Of a stretch of DNA of 64,000 nucleotides, positions 10,668-22,500 are shown one piece after another. The DNA comes from Asterochloris sp. CNOR1. Taxonomy: Eukaryota; Chlorophyta; Trebouxiophyceae; Trebouxiales; Trebouxiaceae. Where the stretch lies: positions 3,286,001-3,350,000 of the forward strand of contig OZ017749.1 in assembly GCA_963969365.1 (NCBI GenBank), written 5' to 3'. The translations under genes were made by a program, and so were the position numbers. The notes beneath the pieces are model-generated. The model was given only the letters and a program-made list of their open reading frames with translations. It had not been told where the DNA came from and made no database searches. The number at the start of each line of letters is the position of its first letter. Position 1 is the stretch's first letter.

Positions 10668-12459
10668 TCAGGTGAAGTAATTGAGATGCTCATCAGTGGG
10701 CTCATTATCATCTCCTTCTTCATCACTGTCCAGCAGATCAACAGGCTCATCGTCAACATCAGGTGCGGCCTCTGCCACGCCCTCATCATGCTCTGTGCTT
10801 CCAGCATCATCTGGACTCGCTCGCTGCAGCTCAGTGCTTGCCATACCAGCATCCTGGACGCTGCCATTGTGAAAAGCCGCGGCCGCCAGGCTATCTGCTG
10901 CTGCCACCAGGCTAGCAGAAGGCTGCTCAGGAGACTCTGCCAGAGGGCCTTTGCTGCCCAGTGGCTCCTGGCTGGCCCTCTGAGAAGCCAGGTCCCTCAG
11001 CAGCATGTCTGCATCATCTGAGGCCACCGCAGCATCAGCATCGGGGGAAGAGCTGATTCGAATTGAGATGTCCTGCAGCAGGGAGATCAGAAAGTCATGA
11101 ACGACCTGTCCAGATCTTCATACAAGGTGCAGACGAACAGCTCCTGGGAGAGCAGTACAGCACAGGCACCTCAGAGAAGCAAGTCCAGCTTGAGGTGCAT
11201 GCTTGAGCATTACCGACGTCGGCAGGTTGCAGCCAAAGCTGCAGCAGCCAAAGCTGCAGCAGCCAAAGCTGCAGCAGCCAATCTCAACACCCACCTGAGC
11301 ATCAAGATGCATTGTGTCAGCACAGCCTGCTGGCACAAGAGCAAACCTTTTGAGCCCCAGTCTCTGGCAGTTGCCGGTGCTGCAAGGCCCCCATACTGTG
11401 CAGAGAATTGCGCAGACCCCCCAAGCAACCCTGTTCACCCAGGCACACACCCACCTGCTCGACGCCCTCGCTGGACTGGAGCACGTTTCCCAGCAACAGG
11501 GGTAAGGCGCTCTCTGGCGACTGCTCAGCAAGTCCTGCATCTGCCTCTGCAGCCTCGGCAGCCAGGGCCGAGGCTGCACCATCTGGCTCGAGCTGGAAGC
11601 CAGGAGGGGTGGCTGCCTCCTGCTGCCCTGCAGCTATGCCCTGTTGAGGCTCTGCAGCGCCATCATCGCCAGCTGCAGCAACCCCGCCCTCAGCTGCCGC
11701 AACCCTGTGACGCTTCCTGGCAGCCTTGGCTGCCGCCTTGTCTGCCTTACGCTTCTGCTTCTCAGCTCGGCGCAGCGCCTTTCTGGACGCCTCCGCCTGC
11801 TGCTCCCCAAAGCGCTCAAGCTCCTGCACAAGCGCAGCTCAGCCTGTTTGTAAGACCAAAAAGATGTTGGTACTGGTAGCAGGTCACCTCAGATGCAATT
11901 CCAGAAGACTCAGCATTTCGAGACTCGACGTGCTGCAGGAGTGCATGACACTGCACAGGTGAGCCTCCTGCTGATCCAGCGCCAAACAAGCAGGCACTGT
12001 ATTTGCATTTGCTGGAAAGAGCACCAGCGCATTGTGCACCGCCCTGCACATATGCTTGGATGCCAAACAAGGCGTGCAATGCTGCACTGCATGAGTGCTG
12101 GGGCCCAGCAGGGCCTGATAGCAGACTCAAACCCCCAACTTGTAATAGGCAGGCCCCAGGGAAGGTGGCCAACGCATGCTCCATGGCTGCCCAGCATGAA
12201 GCTGATCCTGGACTGCCTGAGTGGTGGAGCGGGACCTACCCGCATGCTGTGCACCATGCAATGCATGTGTTTGAGTGGCTTTGGCAAGCATCAAGCGGCA
12301 GGGACTGACCAGTGCACGCTCCATGGCGGCCTGGCGCCGCTGCTCCTCAAAGTGCTCAGACGTGTTCATCTGCACTTTAGTCTTGCGAGTCTTCTCCTCC
12401 TGCTCTCGGGCTTCCTGCTGAGCCTGGAGGTGCTTCTGGCGCAGCTTCTTCTGCTGCAT
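10668..12459 (-). CDS. Coiled-coil protein with acidic C-terminus
   Basis: The likely start is the ATG at 12459, opening MQQKKLRQKHLQAQQEAREQ, a strongly charged helix. A second exon, about 11835-11450, begins LVQELERFGEQQAEASRK, is rich in K/R/A and passes into low complexity. An exon about 11155-11110 has ELFVCTLYEDLD. The last, 11073-10668, starts DISIRISSSPDADAAVASDD, is Ala/Ser/Asp rich and ends DEHLNYFT with a TGA stop. The composition suggests a nuclear scaffold or chromatin-type protein, but no named family was recognised. A plus-strand frame through 10542-10640 is also helix-like and was not preferred because it runs into the clear acidic minus-strand end. Confidence 0.45.
11229..11282. 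repeat. 15-bp repeat unit, about 3.5 copies
   Basis: The unit gcagccaaagctgca recurs in frame with period 15. On the plus strand it would read AAKAA repeats, on the minus strand LAAAA repeats. It lies between exons of the minus-strand coiled-coil gene and could be intronic or an in-frame alanine-rich insertion. Confidence 0.85.
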
Positions 12460-12568
12460 GGGCCCAAAGCCCTGCAGCGCACAACTCCAATTTCAGGGTG
12501 TGTCAGGTTGTGCGCCTTGGGCATCTTGGATGAAAACTCATCACGTTGCGCAGATGTATCATGAAGAC

Positions 12569-13290
12569 TCAGGCAGCCGACAAGGTTAGCGGGCTGTGAT
12601 TGCAGGAGATGCAATGGCAGCGCTGCCTCCCACACAGCACCACCAGGAGGCCGCCCTGACAGCCGGCAACGATTGTACACTCATGGCTATGGCAGCAGTG
12701 AGTGGGGCTGCAGGGTCTGACCTGAGCGTCGCTGGGGCCTTCCAAGGGCGCCACAATGCCGAGGTGCATCCGATTGACTGCCACAGTACCGTCTGAGTCC
12801 ACCAGGGCCAGCATCACACACTCCCTGCCAGCAGCGTGCAGCTGGAAGAAGCTGTGGAGCAATCCAGGGGTCAAGCGCTGGCAGGCTGTGCTGATGGGCA
12901 CCACCACCTCATGCAGCTTGGCTGTGTCGACATCAGGGTCATGCAGCAGGGACCCATCTGCTGCCTGGCCTTCCTGCAGAGGTCTCGGACCGTGAGCCAA
13001 CAGCTGGTTGTGGCTGGCCCATTGCAGGCAGTCAGGCATGATCAGCTGACCTCAGTGGTGGGATTGTTGGTAAGGACGTAGTGCATGCTGCGGTCTGCAG
13101 AGCGCTCCACATGACAGCTCCTGCCCACAGCATGCAGATTGCTGTACACTGAGTAGAGATCTGAGTGACTGGCCAGCCAGTCCTCCTCTGTCGGCAAGCT
13201 CAGGGGCGGCACAGCTGCTTTGAATCGGAAATAGGACAGGGCAGTCTTGAATTTGCGGAAGCCATCAGGGCCTCTCCACCTGCGATCCAT
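12569..13290 (-). CDS. TSEN15: tRNA-splicing endonuclease subunit TSEN15/Sen15-like
   Basis: Exon 1 (13290 to about 13054) starts MDRRWRGPDGFRKFKTALSY and ends YVLTNNPTTE. A 75-80-nt intron follows; exon 2 (about 12981-12722) runs EGQAADGSLLHDP, then KLHEVVVPISTACQRLTPGL and CVMLALVDSDGTVAVNRMHL followed by GIVAP. The arrangement of VVPIS, a helix and LALVDSDGTV...L..GIV.P matches the C-terminal core of TSEN15 (family pattern VVPTPIT...[22 protein letters not shown]), the non-catalytic subunit of the heterotetramer that removes introns from pre-tRNA. The N-terminal 75 residues are not obviously conserved. Reading past exon 2 without splicing reaches a stop at 12569; the true 3' end may be earlier. 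The ATG lies about 225 bases from the divergent paladin start. Confidence 0.6.
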
Positions 13291-13514
13291 GCCGTGAAAA
13301 CTCACACAGGTGCAGAGGTTTTCTCGAGATGAAGCTGAGTCAAATCCTGTATCCTATGGACCCTATATGTGACTCACTTACTCGCTCATTGAGTCTGGTC
13401 TCTGCTGCGATCCAGGCCTTGCAGACAGTCAAGCTGGCTATCAGCAAGGGTCTGCATATGCACGTCACTGCTTTGAGCGAATCTTAGATCCACCAAGTTG
13501 GAATGGACCACAAC
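13291..13514. promoter_or_regulatory. Short divergent intergenic region
   Basis: Only 224 bases separate the start codons of the TSEN15-like gene (minus) and the paladin-like gene (plus), so both 5' UTRs and core promoters must share this space. No TATA box or named element was identified. Confidence 0.45.
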
Positions 13515-16500
13515 ATGAATGGGGACCTCAGAGAGTCTGGCCCCTCCCCAGAGAGCATTGTAGCCCAGAGGTCAGCATTGCTGGTGGCCTTGTCGCCGAG
13601 AGACAGTGCTGGCACAAAATCTCTCACCCTCGGCCATGCAGGCAGGGAGATGTGCTCATCAAGCACACCATCCTGAAATCAGACCACTTTCCTGGCTGTC
13701 AGAACAAGAAGCTATTGCCACTCATTGAGGGTGCACCAAACTTCCGTCAGGTGTGACCTGGCACGTCATGCCCAATCTCACCGCTCAGTTAAGCCACCCA
13801 GATCAGAGCTCAGTGCCTGCCAAACGGAGCTGTGCATGCAGGTGCCCGGCTTGCCGGTTTATGGAGTGGCCATCCCCACAGTGGGTGGGCTGCGGCTGGT
13901 GCTAGACCAGCTGCAGGCCATGCAAGGTGCCCGCTTCCGCTTCTGCTCAATCAGCACTTGGGCTGCGTTGACGGTCAATCATCTGGGGCCCTGATGCCCT
14001 GTGCATCCTTGCTGTGCCAATGCTGGAGCTGCTATGGTGCTTGGCATCTATGATCCTGCCCTGGTGCTCTGCTTATCCAAGGGGTTGCTGTGCACATTGT
14101 GCCTGGCCGTTGTGCTCACCATCCAGCAGCCCAGTGCTGTCAAAGTTCAGCTCTTGCTGTGCAGGCCAGCGCAAGGTGCTCTGGCACAACATGCGGGAGG
14201 AGCCTGTGTTGTACATCAATGGCAACCCCCACGTGGTTCGGGAGGCTAACAAGCCCTTTGCCAATCTGGAGTACACAGGTCAGCAGGCCACTCTGGGACA
14301 TGAGAGTGCAGTCATCTGCGGCTGAAGGTCTGCACTGATGTGCCTACTGTCCACAGAGGCCCTGAGGTTCAACATCTCAGAGCCAGCCAGTTTGCATGGC
14401 TATGCCGCATCCCTGTGCTGTTCCAGTGCTGTCTCACGTTAGGGGACAGCGCATGTGCCGCACCGCAACCATGCACTTAAAGGCCTGTTTGCCTTGCCAT
14501 TATCAAGAAGCTTTGGAGACAATTCTATTGTCCCCCCCACCGCCTGTGCCATACTGCCAGCCAGAAGTTGGGGTGAAGGACGGTTGCTGTTTTCATATGT
14601 CCGCTCTGCAGGCACCCACAGGGCACAAATGAAGCACTTGTATGCAGGACTGCTGCAGTCTCCCCATGACTCTGCCCCAGATGCTCTTTACTCCACAGCA
14701 CTCTCTGCCCTGCAGGGCAACGATGATGGACTCATGTGCAGGACTGCTGCACATCCCCACCTCGAACACCTTCTCCCTACCCTTTTCACTGTTCAGCACT
14801 TTTGTTGAGTCTGCAGGCATTCAGAAGTCGCGAGTGGAGGACATGGAGGAGCGGCTGAAGGCCGACGTGCTTCGCGAGGCGGCGCTGTACGGCAACCAGA
14901 TCATGGTGGCGCACGAGAACGACGACTTCCAGGTAGCCCTTGAATTCCTCCTGAGGTTGTGAACACCTGGAGGTTCACTTGGAGGGCTGTGGGCTGGGCC
15001 ACTTGGCCCAGGAAATTGCCCAATTTCACTCATCGGAGGCTGGCGCTGACAGAGGTCTTCAGCAGGCTGGTGCCTTGGAGGCTGGCTGTCTGGCTGGCAG
15101 GACGCTGAGCCCGACACAATGCTGCAGGTGGTTGAGAAGTGGGAGGCCGTGACAGAGGTGGACGTGCAAACGCCATTGGAGGTGTACCAGGAGCTCAAGG
15201 GTAAGCAGCCTCCCTGCCCCATCAACATGAATTGTGCCGCTTGCTGGAGAAGCCCACTGCAAGCAGCTGGCATGTGAGCTGCCTGGAACCCTCAGGAGCT
15301 GTCTACGCTGCAGTGACAGCTGAAAGGAAGGGCCTGGACCCGCAGCTGGACTCGCAGGGGACTGCCTCCATAGAAGCTGCTCTGCTCAAGCTCAAACCTG
15401 GGACTGACACTCCCACCACACTGTTGATCATACGAAAGCTACTGAAGGCCCCTCAGCAACCTCATCTGCACTATACTATGCTGCAGAGGCAGGGTACGAT
15501 GTAGACTACATGAGGGTGCCTGTCACAGACGAGAAGGCCCCCAAGGAGCACGACTTCACGCTGCTCATCCAGCGGCTATGGACCCTGCCTGAGGGGGCTG
15601 CCCTGGTGTTCAACTGCCAGATGGGGCGCGGCCGCACCACCACTGGCATGATCATCGCCTCCCTGCTGCACATAAGGCGCAAGCATGGCTCACTCAATCT
15701 GCCACTGGCCCCGCAAGGTGGGCCTGCATGTCTGGTGCGTAATCAAGAGGGCCACAGATGTGTGTGTGCGCCCCTTAGCTGCATCGTCTCCCTGCTGCGC
15801 ACCCAGCACAAGCTGCGGTCCTTTCACAGCTGCCACCTGCTTCACGAGGTGGGTGCTGGAGAAGTTCCATGTCTGCAGCACACCTTCAGCGCACAGGTTG
15901 GCTCTTGTGCAGGCTGAGGCTGAAGCATAAATCCAGGCAAAGAAGAGGGGCCGGCCCCTCCAGCTGCATCGCTTCCCTGGTGGGAATTAGCACAAGCATG
16001 GGTCCGTTGACCTGCCCCCTGCTCTAAGGGAGAGAGCCTCCAAGACAGCAAATGTCTGAAGTTGCCCTTTTGCTGTATCATCTTCCTGCTGCCTGTGAGG
16101 CACAAGCATGGTCCCTGCCCAATAGGGTGAGGTCGCTGTGCTATGGGCCAGAGGTGCGCATCATAAGTGGCTGGCTGGCACCTTAGCTGCACCACACGGC
16201 GCTCTTGACTCGCATAACATGTTTAGAAGCCGTTGTGGGACTTTACAGGTGAGGTTTCAGGAGCCAAACTGGTCAGCTTTTGGTGTTTGAAATGTTGCCA
16301 AACGAGTCCTGCTGCTCGTCTGATGTACGTTGCCATATTCAGCTGCCCTTTGCAGGCGGCTTGCCAAGCTGGTTCCAGGCCCAGCCAGGGGCAGCCTCCC
16401 CCGCCCGCACCACCAGCTCACTCTCCCAAGAGGAGGAGCTGCGTGCAGGGAAGTATGGGGTCATCCGTTCCCTGCTGCGCGTGCTGGACGATGGGGCCAG

Positions 16501-19500
16501 CAGCAAAGCGCTGCTGGACACCGTCATCGACGCCTGCAAGTGAGTGGTGCTAGCTGGGGTGTCAGTGTGAGGGAGTTAGCTGCTGGCAGGGACACTCTGC
16601 TGGACACATGGAGGGACAGGTGTGGCGTCAGTGGGAGGAGTCAGGGTGCTGACAGGAGAGTCTCCCCAGCAAGGAGACTCTGCTGGACAGGGACACCCAG
16701 CAGCAACCTCTGCTGGACACCATCTCCAATACCTCCAGAGAAGCGGGGCCCTCCTGCAGGCTACTCGCCCACCTTGTAAGGGCTGGTGGGTCTACAATGA
16801 GGCTCTGCTGGACAGTGTCATTGAGCAAGCGGAGCGGAGCTGGGCTGCTGCCATGGTTGAGAGATCCGACATGAAGGCCCTGATGGACCTATGTGTCCAA
16901 CGACTGCCAGTGTCATGCTGAGCTGTGCTTAAGTTAGCAGGAGGGGCAGGGCAGACAGCAGCAGAGGCTTTTTGAGACCGTCATTGACACCTGCCAATGG
17001 GTGGCACTCTCCTTCAGGTCAGGTGGCAGATTGTCAGGGTGAGCAGGACTGAGTAAGCTTGCTAGTTGATTGAAGTGCTGCTGCACCGGCCCAGGCTGCC
17101 ACCTTTGGGTGGAAGTGAGCATTCACTGGCAGGCACAAGCACGTCAGACGCTGCCGATTCTACCATGGCCATTCATCTCTCCTGCCACACCTGACTGCTG
17201 TCTTTGCTTCTTGCTGCACTGCAGCGCCATGCAGAACCTGAGAGAGGCCATTGCCGGCTACAGAGCTCGCCTGCTCCATGAGGGCAATGACGTCAAGCGC
17301 AATGCGCTCCTGCAGGTGATGCGCATCGTGGTGTGGTGCCGCCCCGTGCTGCTCGTGCTGCTGCCCAGGTGCCTGATGGCAAGGTGGCATGACCACAATC
17401 GCTCGCTGGCAGCCCTTGTGCAAACACAGCTGCACCCTCACATCAGGCGCTGTGCATGCAGCATGTGCAGCCAGGGTTGCAAACTGGCCTGCAGGTCATT
17501 GGCCATGGCAGTCATGGTGATGCGAAGCTCAAAAGTGCTCTCAAGTGCTGCCATGGCTCTTGCAGGTCTGCTTGGAGTATTTGGAGCGCTACTATGTGCT
17601 TATCGCCTTCACCTCCTACCTATTTGATCCTGCCTTCTCCCCTGACGCCACTCAGCAGATCAGCTTTGGCCGCTGGATGCGGCGCAGGCCAGAGCTACAA
17701 AGGTACGGCTGAGCAGCACATCATGCATGCCTGCCTGCCCGCTGAAGCAGACTGCTTGTGCATGGATCTGCAGCACACTCACTTTGCGCCCCCTGCTGAT
17801 CGCTCCTTCAGCCTCTCAATGTCTCCTAATGGGGACAGTGACAATGCGCCCTTTGGTCAGCAACCTTCGGCGCCACTGCGCATCTCCTCTGACACACACT
17901 TTCATTGCAGTGCTGCCCTCATGCTGCAGCGTGCTGCAGCGCCTGCTGCGCCGAAACCCCCTGGCCGCGATGTCCCTGCACAAGCCCATCAGCCGCCCGC
18001 CATCTCAGGCCCTCCTTGGAACCATCCCCTATGGGATGCAGCCTGTGGGTGAGCTGCTGGGGGCCCCTTGGAAGCAGGGCCTGCACCCTGCATCGTGCGT
18101 AGCAGACCTGCTCTGGCACGCCTGCAGGTCCTGCCAGTTCCTGGTGCATGCAGTGGTGTCCACCCGTGATGCAAGCCTTCGGGTCAATCGCAGGCGCTCC
18201 CTCAGGGGCAGCGCAGTGAGGCACAGCCGACTTCTGCATGCAGGCACACGATCAGGCCACACTGCCACTTGCAGACAGCAGTGACTCATGGTGCATATGA
18301 CCACATCTTCCAAGCTGTCATCTGCTCGACATGCACAGCCTCGCTGCCCCTGCAAAGCAGCGTCAGGGGGCCCAGCCTGCCTGTGCAGATGAGGATGAGC
18401 AAGCAGAGGAGGCAACAGCCTGGATCGTGGCCAACCGCACAGGGGCGGTCCTGGGGGCCCACGCCATTCTGAAGGAGGACCACTTCCCTGGCTGCCAGAG
18501 CAGCAAGATCCCACGCCTCATCCCCGGCGCCCCCAACTTCAGGCCTGTGCCTGGGCAGAACGTCTATGGCTCAGCCCTGCCCACCATCGACGGCATCCGT
18601 GCCATGCTGGCGCATGTCCAGGCGGCACCAGACTCCCCAGGCAAAGTCAGTGCTGAGAAGCATGCTGAGGCTGCTCCCAGACTTGTACAGCGGCATGCAG
18701 TCATGCAGGGGCTGCAACGACCGGTCAGGTACTGTGCACTGAGGCGCCACAGTTCAGCTGGAGCTGGCCGCATAGCAGCATGCAAGCAGCATCAGCCCTG
18801 CATGTGAACACCACGACGATCACCCAGCGTCATCATGAAGTGCAGCCCTGCTGCAGTTCCCTTGCGCAGCAGTTCATGCAAAGTTGCGCTTTCCCTGCGC
18901 AAAAGACTCAAGCAAAACCTGCAGCCCTGTTTCTCAGAGCCCACGCTGGCAGCAGGCAAGGATGCAGGAGGCTGGCTGGCTGCAGGCCCGCGCAATCTGG
19001 CACAACATGCGGGAGGAGCCAGTCATCTACATCAATGGAGCGCCCTTTGTGCTGCGGGAGGATGAGAGGCCCTTCAAAAACCTTCAGGTGGGGCCACATC
19101 AGGTGGTGGAAGACCACCTGTCTTGCTAGCCGTGCTGCCACTGCAGGCGCTGACAGGCGTGTGTGCTGCAGTGGTTTCGCTGTGCGGCAGGCATACCCTG
19201 CTGCAGACAAGTGCACCTGGACGGCAGCAGCATGTGCCAGGAGTGCACTGGCTGCATCAGCAATCTCCTGCCTTGCTCCAAGGTGACCTCCCGAGCGTCA
19301 TGCATGCCAAAGTGCACCTGCAGGAGTACACAGGCATTGACTTCAAGCGACTGGAGCAGATGGAGTTGCGCCTGAAAAACGACATCCTGCAGGAAAGCAA
19401 GAGCTACAGGTGCAGATGGCCCCCAGCCCTCATGCTGTGCTGCCCTTGAGCCACAGCGCATCAGCCAGACTCCCTTTGCTGCTCGCCACAATGCTGAGGG

Positions 19501-22500
19501 GACCACCTGTCAGGGTGGAAGAGGGCTGTGTACCTTCAAGCATATGCATGGATCATGTGAAACAAGAGCAGGTGGTGACGTACTTTTCAACAGTCTTTGA
19601 TGGCAGTATCATCTTGGCAAGCTTGCTGGTGCCTGGCTGCAGTGGCAAGATACTGGTAGCCAGAGAAGCTGAGCGCCATACCGATCACGGCTCAGCAGCA
19701 GAGGTGCTGGACCTCTTTGAGCCAGTAGCAGGTGAGGCAGGCCTGCTCAAATGCAGCACCACCAGAGGCGCCACTTCACCATGAGATGCTGTGACGTCTG
19801 TCTCCCACTGCTGAGCGGGCATGGCTGAACACAGCATGCATTTCTCTGCAAGACCTCTAGTGCTCCACCTCAGCACAGCAAACATTCTCCACGCGTTGGG
19901 TGAATTTGCAGGACTCTTGCTGCTGCTGCTGCATGTACCTTCGAGCTGTTGAGGCCCCCAAAGAGGTCAGCAGGGCCTGGCCACAAGCGAAAGCTGCACA
20001 GCCCTGCAAACCTGCTGCCACCGCATTGCAGACCCCTGGCTGTGCAGCCCCCCAAGGGGGTGCACCAAAATGCTGGCTGCCACAGAACCACAGGCTGACA
20101 TACACACCTTCCCGGTCCACATGCTGCTTACTTCTTTCAGAGCTGCCACTGCTGCAGATCCCCAAGCTGTGCAGACCCCCAAGGAGGTGTACCAAGCCCT
20201 GAAGGGCGAGGGATACCGGGTGGAGTACCACAGGGTGCCCCTGACAGACGGTGTTGCCCCCGGGGAGGCAGCCTTTGACATGTTCTTTGAGCACCTGAAG
20301 GATGCCAGGGCAGAGGACCCACTCGTGTTCAACTGCCAGATGGGCAGCGGGCGCACCACCACGGGGATGGTCATCGGCTGCCTCATCCGCATGCACACCA
20401 CAGGTCAGGCTGCTGGCTGGCATGCAGGCACAGTGATGTCTGTAACACGGGGAACTTGAGCAAGGACCTGGTGAAGGTGGCAGTATAGCCTGCACTCCTG
20501 CAGTGGTATCTGCTGCAACTCCTCAGCACTGACTTTGCATGGACCCCCCTGCAGGCAACGGGCAGTTGACAGAGCTCCCGGAAGGGCAGCTCGTGGGGTG
20601 CTCCCCTCGGAGCATCATGTCAGAGGACTATGTTGCCGGGATGTCAGATGATGAGGAGGTGCAGCTTGAGCCAGAGGATGGCGCCAGCCCAGAAGGCAGA
20701 GTCTCGGAGACAGGGATCTCATACACCGCGGTGGGTGCTCGACTGGACTGTGTGCGTGTGCAGCCTCACATGCCTGACCCCATCTGAGGGCCTGCCGGCC
20801 AGGCACAAGGCTCAGAGAAGCACGTCACACTTTGTGGTGGGTGTGCAGCCAGGGTGTGGTGATAGGCATGCACCTGTGAGCAAAGCTGCAGCCTGCATGT
20901 GACCAAGCTGAATGGTCTGGGTTGTACATCTCACCCTCCTGCATGTTGTTGCCGGTGCTATGTCCATTGCTCTTTTAACAGCATCAGAGAATGGAGTCAG
21001 GGCCCAGACAGTCTGCTTAACCTCCACTGATTCACCTGGGCCGTGCTGAGGGCCTCAACCTATCTGTGGCAAGTGGTGACCCCCGGCCTGCAGGGCAAGA
21101 CAAGTCCCTATAGGGGCAGCCAAATCCCGGTGAGCAGGGGCATCATGTTAGTGAGTGTCAGTCTGGTGAAGCACCAAGGTAACAGTGCTTCACTCCCAAC
21201 CAGCTTGAAGCAATTGAACCCTGCCTGCAGGGCAAGCAGGAGGTCATGGAGGCCTGCCGCAGCAAGGCGGTGGTGCCCACTCCCTTGCAGGGCCAGGAGG
21301 AGGACCTCTGAAAGCCAGCAGCCCGAAACAATGCCAGCATGGCAGACTTGTGCAGACTGTCTCAGCACTGCTCTGTGCGTTGCGCTGTGCAGAACAGCAA
21401 AGAGGAGCCTCTTCAGCTAGCCAACTTGAGCTGCCAGCCTCACAGCAAAATTCCACCTGCAGGGCCCAGAGGAGGACCCCCTGGAAGCCAGCAGCCTGCG
21501 TGACGGCGACTACGTGGCCGTCCGGCGCTTCACGCGCATCCTGGAGCGGGGCATCGATGCCAAGCAGACGGTGGATGCCCTCATCGACCGCTGTGGGTCT
21601 CTAGTGAACCTGCGGGCTGCCATCATGCGCTACCGAAAGCCCCGGCGCTCATTCCGTTTCTTCAGGTGCGACAAGTGGCGAGCTGACACAGCCTAGTCAG
21701 GGTGCTTGGTGAGCGTCAGGGCAAGGCTTGGTGCCGGTCCTGCTTCCTCAGGTGCAGCTTCTTTCTGGGGGGACATGCTAGTCAGGGAGTCTGAAATGTT
21801 GCTGGACGGTCTTCAGATGGGGTATCTGTGGCTGAACCTGTGAGGTGTCACATGCCGTGTGGAGAGCCCACTTAGCTCAGGTGCGGCCGGCATGTCACGC
21901 CATTGACAGACCTGGGCCCACTCACCTGCCTGTCTCTCAGCACCTAATGACTCCACTGCTTCCACCTCAACATTTGACCCTCGGCTTCAAGTGGGCCCTG
22001 TCTGCTGCGCTGCAGGCCGGAAATAAACGTGAGGGATGCCGCTTTCAAGCGCGGCATCGCCTACCTGGAGCGCTACTGCATGCTCATCGCCTTCACGGTC
22101 TACCTGCAGCGCACCAAGCAGATGGGCATGAGCGTCACTTTCAGGGTCAGCGAGGTTCAGACGTGCATCCACACAATGACAGGGCTTCACTGCCAGCAGC
22201 GCTAAGTGGCAGCATTTGGCGGCATGGCAAATGAGCGCCCCGCTGTCGACTCCCACAGATGTACAGGCCGCCTGCTCACCGCAGCGTGCTGCATTTGGTT
22301 GCTCAGAAGCATTATACAGCAGAGCTGCACGGCTGCAGCTGTTCTGCCAAACTGATGCACCCACTTTCACAGTGGTTCGCATGGAGCTAGACCGTGCTTT
22401 GCAGAATCACATCAATGCGCAGCTTGGAGCACGCAAGCCATACCTTGACTTGAAGCGCGTGGTGCTCTGCAGGACTGGATCCATGCGCGCCCAGACGTGC

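Noticed and set aside
11097-11879. Long plus-strand frame of 260 codons
   Set aside because: It is antisense to a minus-strand exon with better codon choice and a charged-helix product; its own product is low-complexity Pro/Ala/Gln.
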